Below, piece after piece: positions 1 to 10,657 of a stretch of DNA of 64,000 nucleotides. Both the position numbers and the translations under genes were made by a program. The first letter of the stretch is position 1. Each line of letters begins with the position of its first letter. The stretch comes from Limobrevibacterium gyesilva (GTDB lineage: Bacteria > Pseudomonadota > Alphaproteobacteria > Acetobacterales > Acetobacteraceae). The stretch lies in assembly GCF_025989185.1 (NCBI RefSeq), contig NZ_JAPDNT010000019.1:17703-81702 (forward strand), given 5' to 3'. Below the pieces are notes generated by a model. That model was not told where the DNA came from, did not search any database, and saw nothing but the letters and a program-made list of their open reading frames with translations.

Positions 1-661
1 GCTGGGCGTAGACATATTCCTCCGCCAGCCGCTCCAGCAGAACGCCGGTGGGCAGGGTGGTCAGCGGCGCCGCGCCGGTTTCCATGCCCGCGAAGCTGCC
101 CGGGTCCAGCGGCAGCAGCGACCGCCGCTCGATTGCGATGCCGCGGCCGGGCGACCAGCTCGGGAAGATGAGGTCGACGCGGGCAAGGGGGTTGTCCTGC
201 ATGTGGTCGTAAAGGGCGTCCGCGATCCGCGCGGCCACCACGGCCACGCTGTCGGCATGCGGCGCCATGAAGCCGTGCCAGGCGAGGCGGAGCCTGCGTT
301 CCTCGGCCAGCGCGACGCCGCGGCTGCCAACCAGAAAGATCGCGGTGTCCGCCGTCACGGGGCCTGCTGCATCGAGCACCCGGCGGGCATAGGCGCCCAC
401 GAACCCCTGCTCGGGACAGAACAGGACGAGGCCGGTGCCATCCTGCGCGGGCGTGGAGGGCGGGGCGGCGTCCGCCGGCAACAGCCGCAGGGCCTGGGCG
501 ATGGCGCCGGCAACGACCCGGGCGTAGGCGGTGACGCCGGGCAGGAGCGCGCGGCTCTGCTGCGCGCGTGCCGCGGCGATGCTGCGCATGGCCGAAACCA
601 CCGTCTGCAGTTGCTGCGTTCCGTGGATGCGGCCGGAGATGTCTTCTAGCCGCTCGGTCAT
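1..661 (-). CDS. atpG: N-ATPase gamma subunit (3'-truncated by window edge)
   Basis: This is the central-stalk gamma subunit of an F-type ATPase, which couples ring rotation to catalysis. Reading down from an ATG at 661 the protein starts [19 protein letters not shown] and continues [18 protein letters not shown], the usual gamma N-terminal coiled-coil helix in which interior residues contact alpha3beta3. About 220 codons are visible with no stop before position 1, so the last part is outside the window. The start overlaps the atpA stop (ATGA, 658-661). It is the last gene of the atpDCQRBEFAG order, which identifies an N-ATPase and not the housekeeping F1Fo operon. No delta gene is present, as expected for this type. 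Confidence 0.9.
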   Translation of the reverse strand, partial: MTERLEDISGRIHGTQQLQTVVSAMRSIAAARAQQSRALLPGVTAYARVVAGAIAQALRLLPADAAPPSTPAQDGTGLVLFCPEQGFVGAYARRVLDAAGPVTADTAIFLVGSRGVALAEERRLRLAWHGFMAPHADSVAVVAARIADALYDHMQDNPLARVDLIFPSWSPGRGIAIERRSLLPLDPGSFAGMETGAAPLTTLPTGVLLERLAEEYVYAQ

Positions 662-2181
662 GGCGCCGCGGCCTCAGTGGCATGGCGGGTGGCCAGCGCT
701 GCCATGGCTGTCTGCAAGGCGGATTCGCTGTCGGCGTCAAGCTGTCCGCTGCTGCCGATCGCCTCGACCGCCGCCCTGGCGTGGGTGTCGAGCCAGTCTG
801 GCAGCGCCCGGCGGAGTGCGGGGATCGCTGCCGGGGCGACCGGATCGAGCAGCCCGTCGCGCAAGGCGAGTGCGAGTGCCACCTCTTCGGCCAGCCGCAG
901 CGGCGCGTTCTGCGGCTGCGCCAGCAGGGCGCGCAGCCGTTCGCCGCGCTGCATCTGCGCTTTCACCCGCGGGTCCGTGACGCCGCCGAAGCGCGAGAAC
1001 ATCTCGAGTTCGAGGAACTGCGCGTAGTCGAGCCGCAGCCGGCCGGTGACGTCGCGCAGGGCCGGCGCTTGGGTCTTGCCGCCGACGCGGCTGACGCTGG
1101 TGCCGACATTGACTGCCGGCTTCTGCCCCTCATGGAACATCTTGGCGTCCAGAACGATCTGCCCGTCCGTGATCGAGATCAGGTTGGTGGGGATGTAGGC
1201 GCTGAGATTGCCGGCATCGGTTTCCGCGATGGGCAGGGCCGTCAGCGATCCCCCGCCTTGCTCGGGCGCGAGCTTGCCGGCACGCTCCAGCAGCCGTGCA
1301 TGCAAGTAGAACACGTCGCCGGGATAGGCTTCGCGGCCTGGCGGCTGGCGTGTCAGCAGCGCGATCTCGCGGTGTGTGGCGGCGTGCTTCGTGAGGTCGT
1401 CCAGCACCACCAGCGCGTCTCTGCCACGATCGCGGAAATACTCGGCCATGACCATGCCGGCGAAGGGCGCGATCCATTGCAGCCCCGGTGCGGCCGTGGC
1501 CTCGGCCACGACGAAGATGCAGCGGTCCGGCGCGCCATGGGCCCGGATCGCGCCGAGCACGCGGGCGACCGACGACGATTTCTGGCCGATCGCGACGTAG
1601 ACGCAGACGATGTCGCTGGATTTCTGGTTGATGATGGTATCGACGGCGACCGTGGTCTTGCCGACGGAGCGGTCGCCGATGATGAGCTCGCGCTGGCCGC
1701 GCCCGAGCGCGAACAGCGCGTCGATCACGAGGATGCCGGTCTGCACCGGCTCGGTGACCAGCGCGCGCTGGATGATCGGCGGCGCCGGCTGCTCCACCGG
1801 CTCCGTCGCCTCCGCGGCGATCGGGGGGCCGTCGTCGAGCGGCCGGCCGACGGGATCGACAACACGGCCGAGCAGGGCCGGACCCACGGGCACGCGCACG
1901 ACATCGCCGGTCCCGTGGACGATGTCGCCCGCCTTGACGCTGTCGGCGTGATCCAGCAGCACGCAGCCGATCACGTCCTCCTCCAGCGTCTGGGCGAAGC
2001 CGAGATGGCCGGAGCCGAAGCGGAGCACCTCGCCCAGGCGCGCATCGGGCAGGCCGGAGACCATGGCAATGCCGTCGCCGACCGAGCGCACGCGGCCGAT
2101 TTGTTCGAGCTGCGAGCCGAGCCCGACCGTGCCGACGCGGCTGCTCGCTCGCTCAAGCCAGGCGTCGAGCTTCAACGGCAC
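658..2181 (-). CDS. atpA: N-ATPase F1 subunit alpha
   Basis: Non-catalytic nucleotide-binding alpha subunit of F1, 507 residues, normal family length. The Walker A loop reads GDRSVGKTT, followed by the alpha-type continuation [10 protein letters not shown]. The typical alpha stretches [17 protein letters not shown] and [11 protein letters not shown] (the arginine-finger region) are present. The start is GTG at 2181, placing the first 29 bp inside the end of atpF; no in-frame ATG nearby preserves the N-terminus. Its stop overlaps the atpG start. As part of the N-ATPase operon it is probably a second ATPase supplementing a standard F1Fo encoded elsewhere; that second operon is assumed, not seen. 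Confidence 0.93.
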   Translation of the reverse strand: MPLKLDAWLERASSRVGTVGLGSQLEQIGRVRSVGDGIAMVSGLPDARLGEVLRFGSGHLGFAQTLEEDVIGCVLLDHADSVKAGDIVHGTGDVVRVPVGPALLGRVVDPVGRPLDDGPPIAAEATEPVEQPAPPIIQRALVTEPVQTGILVIDALFALGRGQRELIIGDRSVGKTTVAVDTIINQKSSDIVCVYVAIGQKSSSVARVLGAIRAHGAPDRCIFVVAEATAAPGLQWIAPFAGMVMAEYFRDRGRDALVVLDDLTKHAATHREIALLTRQPPGREAYPGDVFYLHARLLERAGKLAPEQGGGSLTALPIAETDAGNLSAYIPTNLISITDGQIVLDAKMFHEGQKPAVNVGTSVSRVGGKTQAPALRDVTGRLRLDYAQFLELEMFSRFGGVTDPRVKAQMQRGERLRALLAQPQNAPLRLAEEVALALALRDGLLDPVAPAAIPALRRALPDWLDTHARAAVEAIGSSGQLDADSESALQTAMAALATRHATEAAAP

Positions 2182-2920
2182 TGGATTTGTCTCCTTGAAG
2201 CTCCGCCGCGATGCGTTCGAGATCGGCCTTCCAGCTGTTGCGGATCCTGGCGTGCGGCCCGTGCAGCTCGATGCCCGCGATCAGGCTGGGGTCGCTGTGG
2301 AAGGCGATCTCGACCGCGCCGTCCAGAATGCCGGCCAGCATGTCGCGGCAGGCATGCTGTTCCTGCGGGCCGAGGGGCACGGCGGTGACGATTTCCACGG
2401 CCTCGCCTTGCGTCACGATTTCGCGGCGGGTTGCCTCGGGCAGGGCGGCCACATCCGCGGCCAGCGTGTCGATCAGGCCGGCGGTCGCGGATTTTGCGGG
2501 AATGCGGCCGAGCAGCCGGCGCGCGATGGACGCGGCGAGGGAGCAGGCTTGCTGGTCGAGTTCCGCCTGCGCGGCGACGCGGTCACGCTGGATGGCGGCC
2601 TCGGCGTCCTTGCGCAACTGCGTGGCCTGTTCGGTCGCCTGCTGCAGCAGGGCCGCACGGTCCGCCGCGGCCTGCGCATGCGCCTGCGCGAGAATCCGGT
2701 CGGCTTCAGCGGAGAAGCCCGAACGCAGCCTGGCCAGCTCGGCCTCGGTCGCGCGGGCGTTTGCCTGCACCGCTGTGGCGTCGGCCAGCAGCTTCTCCGC
2801 GGCGGCCCGGCGCTCGGCGATGATGGCGGTGATCGGCCGGAACAGGAACCGCGCCAGCAGCCAGACAAGGACGAGGACGTTGATCGTCTGCAGCGCCAGC
2901 GTCCACACATCCAGATGCAT
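2153..2920 (-). CDS. atpF: N-ATPase Fo subunit b (long form)
   Basis: Peripheral-stalk b subunit, 255 residues, clearly longer than the roughly 160 residues of a usual bacterial b. One N-terminal membrane helix (about residues 8-28, [17 protein letters not shown]) is followed by a long Ala/Glu/Arg-rich coiled coil. The C-terminal third ([17 protein letters not shown]) looks like the delta/HAS region that lets N-type b subunits work without a separate delta protein; that role is inferred from the missing delta gene and the length. It begins 3 bp after atpE ends and overlaps atpA by 29 bp, so translation is probably coupled. Confidence 0.88.
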   Translation of the reverse strand: MHLDVWTLALQTINVLVLVWLLARFLFRPITAIIAERRAAAEKLLADATAVQANARATEAELARLRSGFSAEADRILAQAHAQAAADRAALLQQATEQATQLRKDAEAAIQRDRVAAQAELDQQACSLAASIARRLLGRIPAKSATAGLIDTLAADVAALPEATRREIVTQGEAVEIVTAVPLGPQEQHACRDMLAGILDGAVEIAFHSDPSLIAGIELHGPHARIRNSWKADLERIAAELQGDKSSAVEARRLA

Positions 2921-2923
2921 CGG

Positions 2924-3172
2924 TCAGTGGGCGAACGGGTTGGCGAACAGCAGCAGCAGGGCAACGACAAGACAATAGATGGCCATGGTCTCGATCATCG
3001 CCAGACCGACGAACAGCGTGCGGGACAGCGTGCCGGCCGCTTCCGGCTGGCGGGCGATGGCGTCCATCGCCGCTGCCACGGCGCGCCCTTCCGCCAGCGC
3101 CGGGCCGATCGCGCCGAAGGACACTGCCAGCGCGGCACCGATGATGCTGACGATCTGAATGACGTCGGTCAT
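2924..3172 (-). CDS. atpE: N-ATPase Fo subunit c (proteolipid), sodium-type ligands
   Basis: Ring-forming c subunit, 82 residues: two membrane helices joined by the polar loop RQPE (residues 41-44). Carboxylates lie in both helices: E28 (helix 1) and E61 (helix 2). Against the Ilyobacter tartaricus Na+-ATPase c subunit with a constant offset of four residues, E28 matches Gln32, E61 matches Glu65, T62 matches Ser66 and Y66 matches Tyr70, the four side chains that define Na+ binding. The sequence shows the ligands; Na+ transport itself is inference. The start overlaps the atpB stop (3169-3172). Confidence 0.92.
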   Translation of the reverse strand: MTDVIQIVSIIGAALAVSFGAIGPALAEGRAVAAAMDAIARQPEAAGTLSRTLFVGLAMIETMAIYCLVVALLLLFANPFAH

Positions 3173-3864
3173 GCCGGGGCTTTCTCCCTGTTGCTGTCAG
3201 CCGGAGGCGGCGCGAGTGCGCCGCCGATGAAGACCATGGCGAGAATGCTGAAGATGTAGGCCTGCACCGCGCCGGTCAGCAGGTCCAGCGCCATCAGCGG
3301 GATCGGCACCAGCAGGCCGGCCAGCGACAGCACGATGCCGACGACGAACACGCTGCTCATCACGTTGCCGAACAGCCGCACGACCAGCGAGAAGGTGCGG
3401 GTGACCGTCTCCGCCAGATTGAGCGGCAGCATCAGCAGGGTCGGCTCGGCGAAGGTGGCCAGGTAGCCCTTCGCGCCGCGGCTGCGGATGCCGAAATAGA
3501 TGCCGGCGGCAAAGACGATCAGCGCCATCGCCGCGTCGGTTTCCAGATGCGCGGTCGGCGGTTCGGCGCCGGGGATCAGCGTGGACCAGTTCGCCGCGAA
3601 GATGAACAGGAACAGCGTGCCGATCAGCGGCAAATAGGGTGCCGGCTCCACCCGCATCGTGTCGCGGATCTGCGCCTCGATCGCCTGTACCAGCAGCTCC
3701 AGCGCGGCCTGCGGGGCACGCGGGTGCAGGGTCAGCCGCCGGGTAAGCAGCCAGCTTCCGCCGGCCAGCAGCGCCATCAGACCCCAGGTTGCCACGACCG
3801 GTGTGGTGACGGGTACCGGGCCGAGCGTGAAGGCGACGCTGGTGGCGAGCGGCGAGGCGATCAT
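3169..3864 (-). CDS. atpB: N-ATPase Fo subunit a
   Basis: Membrane stator subunit a, 231 residues, with five or six predicted helices. It forms the ion half-channels beside the c-ring. The essential arginine sits in the conserved helix [12 protein letters not shown], equivalent to E. coli Arg210. The C-terminal helix ([17 protein letters not shown]) is also family-typical. It is translationally coupled both upstream (atpR stop/atpB start, 3861-3864) and downstream (atpE). The short N-terminal periplasmic segment is normal for N-type a subunits. Confidence 0.92.
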   Translation of the reverse strand: MIASPLATSVAFTLGPVPVTTPVVATWGLMALLAGGSWLLTRRLTLHPRAPQAALELLVQAIEAQIRDTMRVEPAPYLPLIGTLFLFIFAANWSTLIPGAEPPTAHLETDAAMALIVFAAGIYFGIRSRGAKGYLATFAEPTLLMLPLNLAETVTRTFSLVVRLFGNVMSSVFVVGIVLSLAGLLVPIPLMALDLLTGAVQAYIFSILAMVFIGGALAPPPADSNREKAPA

Positions 3865-4139
3865 GGCGCCGCGCCCGCCAGCCGGGAGAGCACGACGGCG
3901 CGTGCAAGCAGGAAGCCCAACGCGGCCGCCAGGAGCGGCCCCGTGCCTTGCAGCGACGCAAGGACGAACAGGATGGAGCTGGCCGTGAGCCGCGCGAGCT
4001 GCACGGCGAGAGCGAGCCAGTGGCGCCGCCCCTCCAGGTATAGCCGGGTGTTCTCACGCAATGCCAGGAAGTGCGCGGCGCCGGCGAGCAGGCCGAGGAT
4101 CAGGAAGGCTGGCAATAAGAGCATGTTCGGTTCCTGCAT
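3861..4139 (-). CDS. atpR: N-ATPase AtpR subunit
   Basis: Small membrane protein of 92 residues with three predicted helices, found only in N-ATPase operons. It begins MQEPNMLLLPAFLILGLLAG and carries basic residues at helix edges (ALRENTRLYLEGRR, LARLTASS). AtpR has been proposed to help assemble or stabilise the c-ring through conserved arginines facing the c-subunit carboxylates; that is a literature proposal, not something the sequence proves. It lies between atpQ (1 bp gap) and atpB (4 bp overlap), its expected position. Confidence 0.85.
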   Translation of the reverse strand: MQEPNMLLLPAFLILGLLAGAAHFLALRENTRLYLEGRRHWLALAVQLARLTASSILFVLASLQGTGPLLAAALGFLLARAVVLSRLAGAAP

Positions 4140-4140
4140 G

Positions 4141-4430
4141 TCATGCCCGGCGGATCCAGCGCCATGCGGACCAGCAGCCCAGGACCACGCCGAGCATGAG
4201 CAGCGGCGCGCTCCAGAAGATGCCGGAACCGAAATGGCGGTCGAGCAGGCGGCCGATGAACAGCCCGGCCAGCGCGGGCGTCACGATCATCCAGCCGAGC
4301 ACGCCGACCTGGGCGAGATGGCGGCCGAGCGACGGCTCGCCCTCGCGTTGGGCCTCGCGGTGGCGGGCACCGCGCAGGCGGACGGAGCGCAGCAGGCCGT
4401 TGTTCTGGCCGCGCGTGGTTGGCTCGTCGT

Positions 4431-4434
<4 letters not shown>
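4141..4434 (-). CDS. atpQ: N-ATPase AtpQ subunit (AtpI-like)
   Basis: AtpI-like small membrane protein, 97 residues from a GTG start at 4434 (VNDEPTTRGQNN). A charged N-terminus of about 40 residues is followed by two membrane helices (VGVLGWMIVTPALAGLFIG and FWSAPLLMLGVVLGCWSA). AtpI relatives act as c-ring assembly factors or Mg2+/Ca2+ carriers; which applies here is unknown. The GTG overlaps the atpC stop (GTGA, 4431-4434), which fixes the start. Position after atpC and before atpR is diagnostic of the N-ATPase operon. Confidence 0.83.
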
Positions 4435-6322
<1,888 letters not shown>

Positions 6323-6338
6323 TCAGGCCATCGCACGT

Positions 6339-6379
6339 ACTCTACACATCCGGGGATGCCGGGCGTTGATCCATCTCAA
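6339..6379 (-). promoter_or_regulatory. FNR/FixK-like box with -10 element for the N-ATPase operon
   Basis: An FNR-type palindrome TTGAT-CCAT-CTCAA occupies 6366-6379, one mismatch from TTGAT-N4-ATCAA. On the minus strand a TAGAGT hexamer (6344-6339) follows at the right distance: if it is the -10 box, the FNR site centres about 40-41 bp upstream of the start of transcription, the class II activator position. atpD starts 56 bp further on. Function is inferred from motif and spacing only. Confidence 0.5.
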
Positions 6380-6434
6380 GACATTGCCGTGAGATGGAGG
6401 ATTGGAGTCCGGGGGAGGGTTGGACCGCGCCCCG

Positions 6435-8480
6435 TCAGCCGTCGCCTGCGGCCTGCAATTCGGCGATCGGACGGCGAACGGATCGGCACTTCGGCAGCCG
6501 GCGGAACGGCTCGCCGAGGCGGCCCATGAACACGAGCTGGTCGGCCTTCTGGCCGAATGCCGCGCGCAGGGCCGCGGCCAGCGCGGCGGCCTTGCCGCGG
6601 ATGCCTGCGTCTGCGGTGAAGGGCGTTGCGGTCGCCCCGTAATGCCCGAAAATGAGTGGTGCGATGGATGGCTGCAGGGCCAGCCCCAGCCGGCTCGCGG
6701 TGAGCCAGAAGCGCTGGATGGCTTGGCCCGCGCGCAGCAGCCGGTCCGCGCGTTGCGCCGGTGCGGGCCGGCCATCCGGAAAACGCAGCGTGAAGAAGGC
6801 GGCGCTCGACAGGGCGGGGATGTAATCCAGCTCGATGGCGGTACTGAGGGTTGCGCCGAGGCGGTTGAGCAGCTTCAGGCGGCCCCAGCCGCGCATCGCC
6901 CAGCGCATGATCGCCAGCGATGCCTTGTTCATGCCGACGGCACCGGCGGGGATGCCGGTCGGGCTCAGATCGCGCTCCCAGTCGATCATGTCGCGATGGA
7001 CCGGGTAGGCTTCCGGTGTTCGCAGGCGGATGTCGGTGGCACGCGCGCCCAGGCTCGCCATCCGCCAGCGCTGTCTGGCCGGCTCGTGCCAGTCGACCGC
7101 AAGTTCGCCGGCAAGCGAGGCCTCCAGCGCGGCTTTCTCCTGCATGGTGAGCCTGCGCGTTCGAAAGCGGCGGCGGTCCACCGAACGCAGCGACAGTTCC
7201 GCCGCCAGTGGGTCTGGCGAGACGGCGTCGTTCGGCGTGAGCGTCACGAGAATGTGGTGCCGGCCGTTCTCGCCGCCTTCGTAGCGCCAGTCGGTGATGC
7301 GGCCCCACGCCGAGGCGGCAATCCGCAGGCTTTCCAGCAAGGTCCCGCCCGCCAGCAGCGTGGGCTCGCCGTCCCGGTATTCGTACACGTTGGCGCCGGC
7401 CTTGTCGCCCAGGAGCACACGAACGCGCGAATCATCGAGGATCTGGAAGCGCCATGGCTGGACGTTGTCGCCGCTCGGCGCCCAGCGCGCCATGTGGAGG
7501 ATTTCCTCCAGCGGCGTGCGAACGGCCGGCTCGGCGCCGGGGGCGACGGCACGGCGCGACATGGCGGCGAAGACGCGGCGCCCGATGAACAGCTTCACCT
7601 GTTGCAGCGGGCCGGCATTGCCCCTGGGGTGGCGGGTAACGACCAGCTTGCCGCGATAGGCATCGTAGTGGTGATGGTACGGTGCCGGCCGCACGCCGCC
7701 ACGCCGCAGCAGCAACTTGACGCCTTCCACAGCGGCGACCCCCGCGCACAGGGCGCAGGCGGCGCCGGTGGACGGCCCGCGCTGGCCTTCGAGGTCGACG
7801 CGCGTCGGGTCGGCCAGATAGGTGCGATGCAGGGCACGCGGTGTGAAGCCGAGCAAGAAGCGAAGGTACTGCTCCGACTTGCTCTGGCCGGCAAAGCGGA
7901 AATACTGCTCGAAGGTCATCCCGCCGGGCACGAAGACCAGGAAGCTCGTGCCCATTCCGATCGGCGCGGCGGTGAGGGCGGGGATGCCGAGTTCCGCGCA
8001 GCGGGCGAACACCAGGCTTCGTACCTCGAGCTGAAAGAAGTCGAACCCGTCCACGAACAGGTCCACGCCGTCGAGGAACGCGTCGATGTTGTCGGGCCAG
8101 ATGCCCTTGTCGAAGCGCTTCAGGCGCAGCTCGGGATTGATGGACAGCGCCATCTCCGCAACCGCGTCGACCTTCGGACGCCCCAGGGTTGCCATGGTTG
8201 CGCCGACCTGGCGGTTGAAGTTGGCGAGCTCGAACCGATCAAGATCGGAGATGTTGAAGGCGCCAACGCCGAAGCGCGCAAGCGTGAGCAGATGGATGCC
8301 ACCGACGCCGCCCATGCCGGCAATGGCCACGCGACGCGCGCGCAGGGCCTGCTGCTCGCCTTCGGTCAGCCAGCCGATGTTGCGGTCGAACGCGGCGTCG
8401 TACGAAAAGCCAGGCTGGATCATCGGGGCCGGAGCGTATTCGACGGCTGCGGCAGGGGACGGGCGGTCACCGCCGGACAT
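6435..8480 (-). CDS. ThiF/E1-like adenylyltransferase fused to nitroreductase domain (Rv1355c/MoeY-like)
   Basis: A 681-residue two-domain protein. Residues about 20-290 form a ThiF/MoeB/E1-type fold with nucleotide loop GMGGVGG, acidic strand SDLDRFEL and the E1-family NFNRQVGATMATLGRPKVD segment; only one zinc-type CxxC (CALC) is visible, where many ThiF proteins have two. From about residue 325 a nitroreductase domain begins with the FMN-binding motif MARWAPSGDNVQPWRF. Mycobacterial Rv1355c (MoeY) has this architecture; its substrate is unknown. E1-like plus flavin dehydrogenase also resembles the azole-forming RiPP pair SagC/SagB, by analogy only. The start could instead be the ATG at 8423, since neither has a strong ribosome-binding site. 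Confidence 0.8.
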   Translation of the reverse strand: MSGGDRPSPAAAVEYAPAPMIQPGFSYDAAFDRNIGWLTEGEQQALRARRVAIAGMGGVGGIHLLTLARFGVGAFNISDLDRFELANFNRQVGATMATLGRPKVDAVAEMALSINPELRLKRFDKGIWPDNIDAFLDGVDLFVDGFDFFQLEVRSLVFARCAELGIPALTAAPIGMGTSFLVFVPGGMTFEQYFRFAGQSKSEQYLRFLLGFTPRALHRTYLADPTRVDLEGQRGPSTGAACALCAGVAAVEGVKLLLRRGGVRPAPYHHHYDAYRGKLVVTRHPRGNAGPLQQVKLFIGRRVFAAMSRRAVAPGAEPAVRTPLEEILHMARWAPSGDNVQPWRFQILDDSRVRVLLGDKAGANVYEYRDGEPTLLAGGTLLESLRIAASAWGRITDWRYEGGENGRHHILVTLTPNDAVSPDPLAAELSLRSVDRRRFRTRRLTMQEKAALEASLAGELAVDWHEPARQRWRMASLGARATDIRLRTPEAYPVHRDMIDWERDLSPTGIPAGAVGMNKASLAIMRWAMRGWGRLKLLNRLGATLSTAIELDYIPALSSAAFFTLRFPDGRPAPAQRADRLLRAGQAIQRFWLTASRLGLALQPSIAPLIFGHYGATATPFTADAGIRGKAAALAAALRAAFGQKADQLVFMGRLGEPFRRLPKCRSVRRPIAELQAAGDG

Positions 8481-8983
8481 CGCCCGACATGTGACAGCCT
8501 CGTTGCCGATGGGGGCGCGCAGGAATGCTGATGGTCGTCTCCGGTTCAGAGTGCAGGGTCATCGTGTTCACGGGTTCGGCACTGCATGACAGCCATCATC
8601 TGCGTCGAATCTGCGAATGCGCCAACGATATCCTGTGCCGGTTTCCGTGCCGATCAAGTGATCGTGAGCAATCTTTCGAAATAGGGTCGCGAACCGGGCC
8701 CGGCATTTACCGGATCGTGAGCAGCGGGCCGTCCGATGCGCATGCCGTATGAAATGTTAAGCGAACGGTGCTGCTTCGCCCGGCTCAGCAAGTGGGCGGA
8801 AATGCCGGATCGGCAAGCCGCGATGCAGGGCCACGGGGGTCGACGTTCCAGGCGTATCCTTCATCGTTTGGCGGCGTGGTCGGGAGAGCGGCGTCCCGCG
8901 GTCTCACTGCGCAACGAGAGCGTCGATGCGGCCAGCCGGCGTGAGGTCGCCGTGGGCGTTTGCGGCGTCGTACTGGCAGGACG

Positions 8984-9001
8984 TTCACAGTTATTTGTGA
9001 A
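8984..9001. promoter_or_regulatory. Operator-like palindrome TTCACA-N6-TGTGAA
   Basis: A perfect 6-bp inverted repeat with a 6-bp AT-rich spacer (GTTATT), 168 bp upstream of the PEP-CTERM start. The half sites are in the opposite order to a CRP site (TGTGA-N6-TCACA), so it is not called CRP. Probably a dimeric regulator site; the regulator is unknown. Confidence 0.35.
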
Positions 9002-9059
9002 TCGATCGCTCACGGATAGTTGTGGATACTACGTTGTACGGAATGTTATTGGCCGTGAA

Positions 9060-9089
9060 TTGCATCCGGCTGACGGTTTCTCCAATATA
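9060..9089 (+). promoter_or_regulatory. Possible sigma-70 promoter of the PEP-CTERM gene
   Basis: TTGCAT (9060-9065) and AATATA (9084-9089) are separated by 18 bp, about 80 bp before the start codon, in a locally AT-rich stretch of a GC-rich genome. Both are weak matches, so this is only a plausible promoter. Confidence 0.25.
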
Positions 9090-9168
9090 ACGTCTGCTCC
9101 TGAGTGCCCCGAGGACGCGGCTGTTCGACAGAGCCCTGAAATCCCCATCGGAACGAGGTGCCGTCACC

Positions 9169-9996
9169 ATGAAGTCTCAGCAACTAAGGAAGCTCGCCGG
9201 CGGCACGATCGTCGCCACGGCGATGTCCCTTGCCAGCATCGCAGGTGCGCAGGCGGCGGTCACGCCGTTCACGTGGGATCCACAAGCGGTTGTCGGCATC
9301 GGTGGAACCTTTTCCGGCGACAACATCACGACGAAGGACTATGCCACGGTCCAGGTAACCGATCCCGCGACCGGTGCCTTTACCGAGACCGGCATCCTGA
9401 AGCTCGACGCGTTCTCGCTGGCAGGCGCGAATTCGGGAACCCCGGGCCTCAACACGACATACGCGCTGTATGCGACGTTCAACGCAACCGGCAGCATTCC
9501 CGGCGGCGTGGCCCCCGGTGTGGGACAGACGTTCGGTGGGACGTTCAATACCTTCACGTTCTCATTGAATGTCGCGCCGCAATCCGGCGGGCCGATCACG
9601 TATAACGCGACGGCCGCGGGCGCGACGCTCACAGGCATTGGCGCCTCGACCACGGTGGCGAATGGCTCGCTCCTCTCGGGCACCGCCTCGATCTCCAATA
9701 CGGCCCTTGCCGGCTTGTCGGCGGGTGCGAACGTTCTGACGACGTTCAACTACGTCGATCCGGCGTTCTTCATCGCTCCGCCCTCAAGCCTGGGCTTGCA
9801 GCTGTTCTCGTCGATCATCAACACCGGGTCCGTGCTGTCGCTTGCCAACAACAACACGGAACTGGTCATCAACGGCGGTGGCGGCAACTCGACCCTGCAG
9901 ACGAGCCCGGCGGTCCCCGAGCCGGCTTCCCTGGCGTTGCTGGCCAGCGGGCTTATCGGCCTCGGGCTGATCCGGCGCCGCAAGCTGGTGGCATAG
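9169..9996 (+). CDS. PEP-CTERM sorting-domain surface/exopolysaccharide protein
   Basis: A 275-residue exported protein. Residues 1-29 are a signal peptide (KLAGGTIVATAMSLASIAG, cleavage near AQA-A). The mature part is rich in Ser, Thr, Asn and Gly and predicted beta-sheet. The last 25 residues are a full PEP-CTERM tag: VPEPASLALLASGLIGLGL then RRRK, i.e. PEP box, membrane helix and basic tail, processed by an exosortase. The stretch from DNITTKDYA to FTETGILKL recalls flocculation-associated PepA proteins (moderate-low confidence). The start is set by GGAACGAGG 9 bp upstream. No exosortase gene lies in the window, so it must be elsewhere. A strong terminator follows. Confidence 0.88.
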   Translation: MKSQQLRKLAGGTIVATAMSLASIAGAQAAVTPFTWDPQAVVGIGGTFSGDNITTKDYATVQVTDPATGAFTETGILKLDAFSLAGANSGTPGLNTTYALYATFNATGSIPGGVAPGVGQTFGGTFNTFTFSLNVAPQSGGPITYNATAAGATLTGIGASTTVANGSLLSGTASISNTALAGLSAGANVLTTFNYVDPAFFIAPPSSLGLQLFSSIINTGSVLSLANNNTELVINGGGGNSTLQTSPAVPEPASLALLASGLIGLGLIRRRKLVA

Positions 9997-10018
9997 TCGC
10001 TCCATAACGAAGCCGCGG

Positions 10019-10046
10019 AACGGCGCCCTTCGGGGCGCCGTTTTTT
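10019..10046 (+). terminator. Rho-independent terminator of the PEP-CTERM gene
   Basis: Perfect 8-bp GC stem CGGCGCCC/GGGCGCCG with a TTCG tetraloop (10021-10040), flanked by AA before and six T after. It starts 22 bp after the stop codon and isolates the PEP-CTERM gene from the downstream acyltransferase. Confidence 0.92.
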
Positions 10047-10657
10047 GCTGCCTGTCGCATCGGGCCCGATGCGCTCGATGGCGCGAAAGCGACGTCCGCC
10101 GGGCCACGCCTGCACGTGCTCACGCGATCGTGTTGAGCACGGGCGGCCCTCCTGGCGCTGGCAGCAACAGGCCGACAACTTGGCCGTCGGGGGCATTGTC
10201 TCGCCGGAGGCAGGGAAACCCCCCTCCTTTCCCCATCGTGCCGGAATCTAACTAAATACACTCGGCCTCAGGAATCACCCGCTGGTGCGCCCGCGAGCTG
10301 CGGGGCCGCGAGACCACAACATCCTGAAATTCAACACCATCGATCGGCGCCAACGACCTTCTGGTCGTCTAGGACTCCGCCATTCTCGCTGTATGAGCAG
10401 CGGGCGGCATGTTGCGGGCGGGACGCCCTGCTCAGCAATATGAGAGTGTCGAAAAACCTGGATAGAATAAATAATTCTCTGAATTATTCTGTATGCGTAG
10501 CAATAATGAGTCAACAATTTCCAATCACATCTTCAGAGTTTGATCATTCCTTAACAAATAGGACTCCAAAATCCGTGACATCGATCGGCGTCGATAAAAT
10601 TTGCGGCTCCCGCCGTATCCGCATAAGCAGTCTCTGGGTTGATTAGGAGGCCTATCG
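10047..10657. other. Intergenic region with AT-rich tract upstream of the acyltransferase
   Basis: About 610 bp with no supported gene. From about 10440 to 10640 base composition drops sharply towards A/T compared with every neighbouring gene, as at a regulated promoter or a transferred segment. It contains a perfect 8-bp inverted repeat at 10470-10488 and ends in an ideal ribosome-binding site, AGGAGG at 10645-10650. Confidence 0.55.
10470..10488. promoter_or_regulatory. Operator-like palindrome AATAATTC-TCT-GAATTATT
   Basis: Perfect 8-bp inverted repeat with a 3-bp spacer, about 170 bp upstream of the acyltransferase start. The size suits a dimeric activator such as a LuxR-type protein, but the sequence is not a recognised lux box and no luxR gene is in the window. 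Confidence 0.35.

Larger units (their letters stand above)
8481..9168. other. Long divergent intergenic region upstream of the PEP-CTERM gene
   Basis: Nearly 690 bp without a convincing gene on either strand; the short open frames present have no ribosome-binding site or recognisable product. It holds an 11-bp direct repeat GATCGTGAGCA at 8660-8670 and 8713-8723, an inverted repeat at 8984-9001 and a possible promoter at 9060-9089. It probably carries both the promoter of the minus-strand ThiF fusion and that of the PEP-CTERM gene. Confidence 0.6.

Noticed and set aside
568..2388. Long open frame on the plus strand across atpA
   Set aside because: Antisense shadow of a GC-rich gene; the minus-strand product is an unmistakable ATPase alpha subunit, and the plus frame has no domain or ribosome-binding site.
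6402..8531. 709-codon open frame on the plus strand opposite the ThiF-nitroreductase fusion
   Set aside because: No recognisable motifs, low-complexity composition; the minus strand has clear E1 and nitroreductase motifs.
8984..9001. CRP-binding site
   Set aside because: Half sites are in the reverse order (TCACA-N6-TGTGA), so it does not match CRP; kept only as an operator-like palindrome.
8481..9168. Small protein genes in the gap before the PEP-CTERM gene
   Set aside because: Frames of 67-75 codons exist on both strands but lack ribosome-binding sites, family resemblance or typical codon use.
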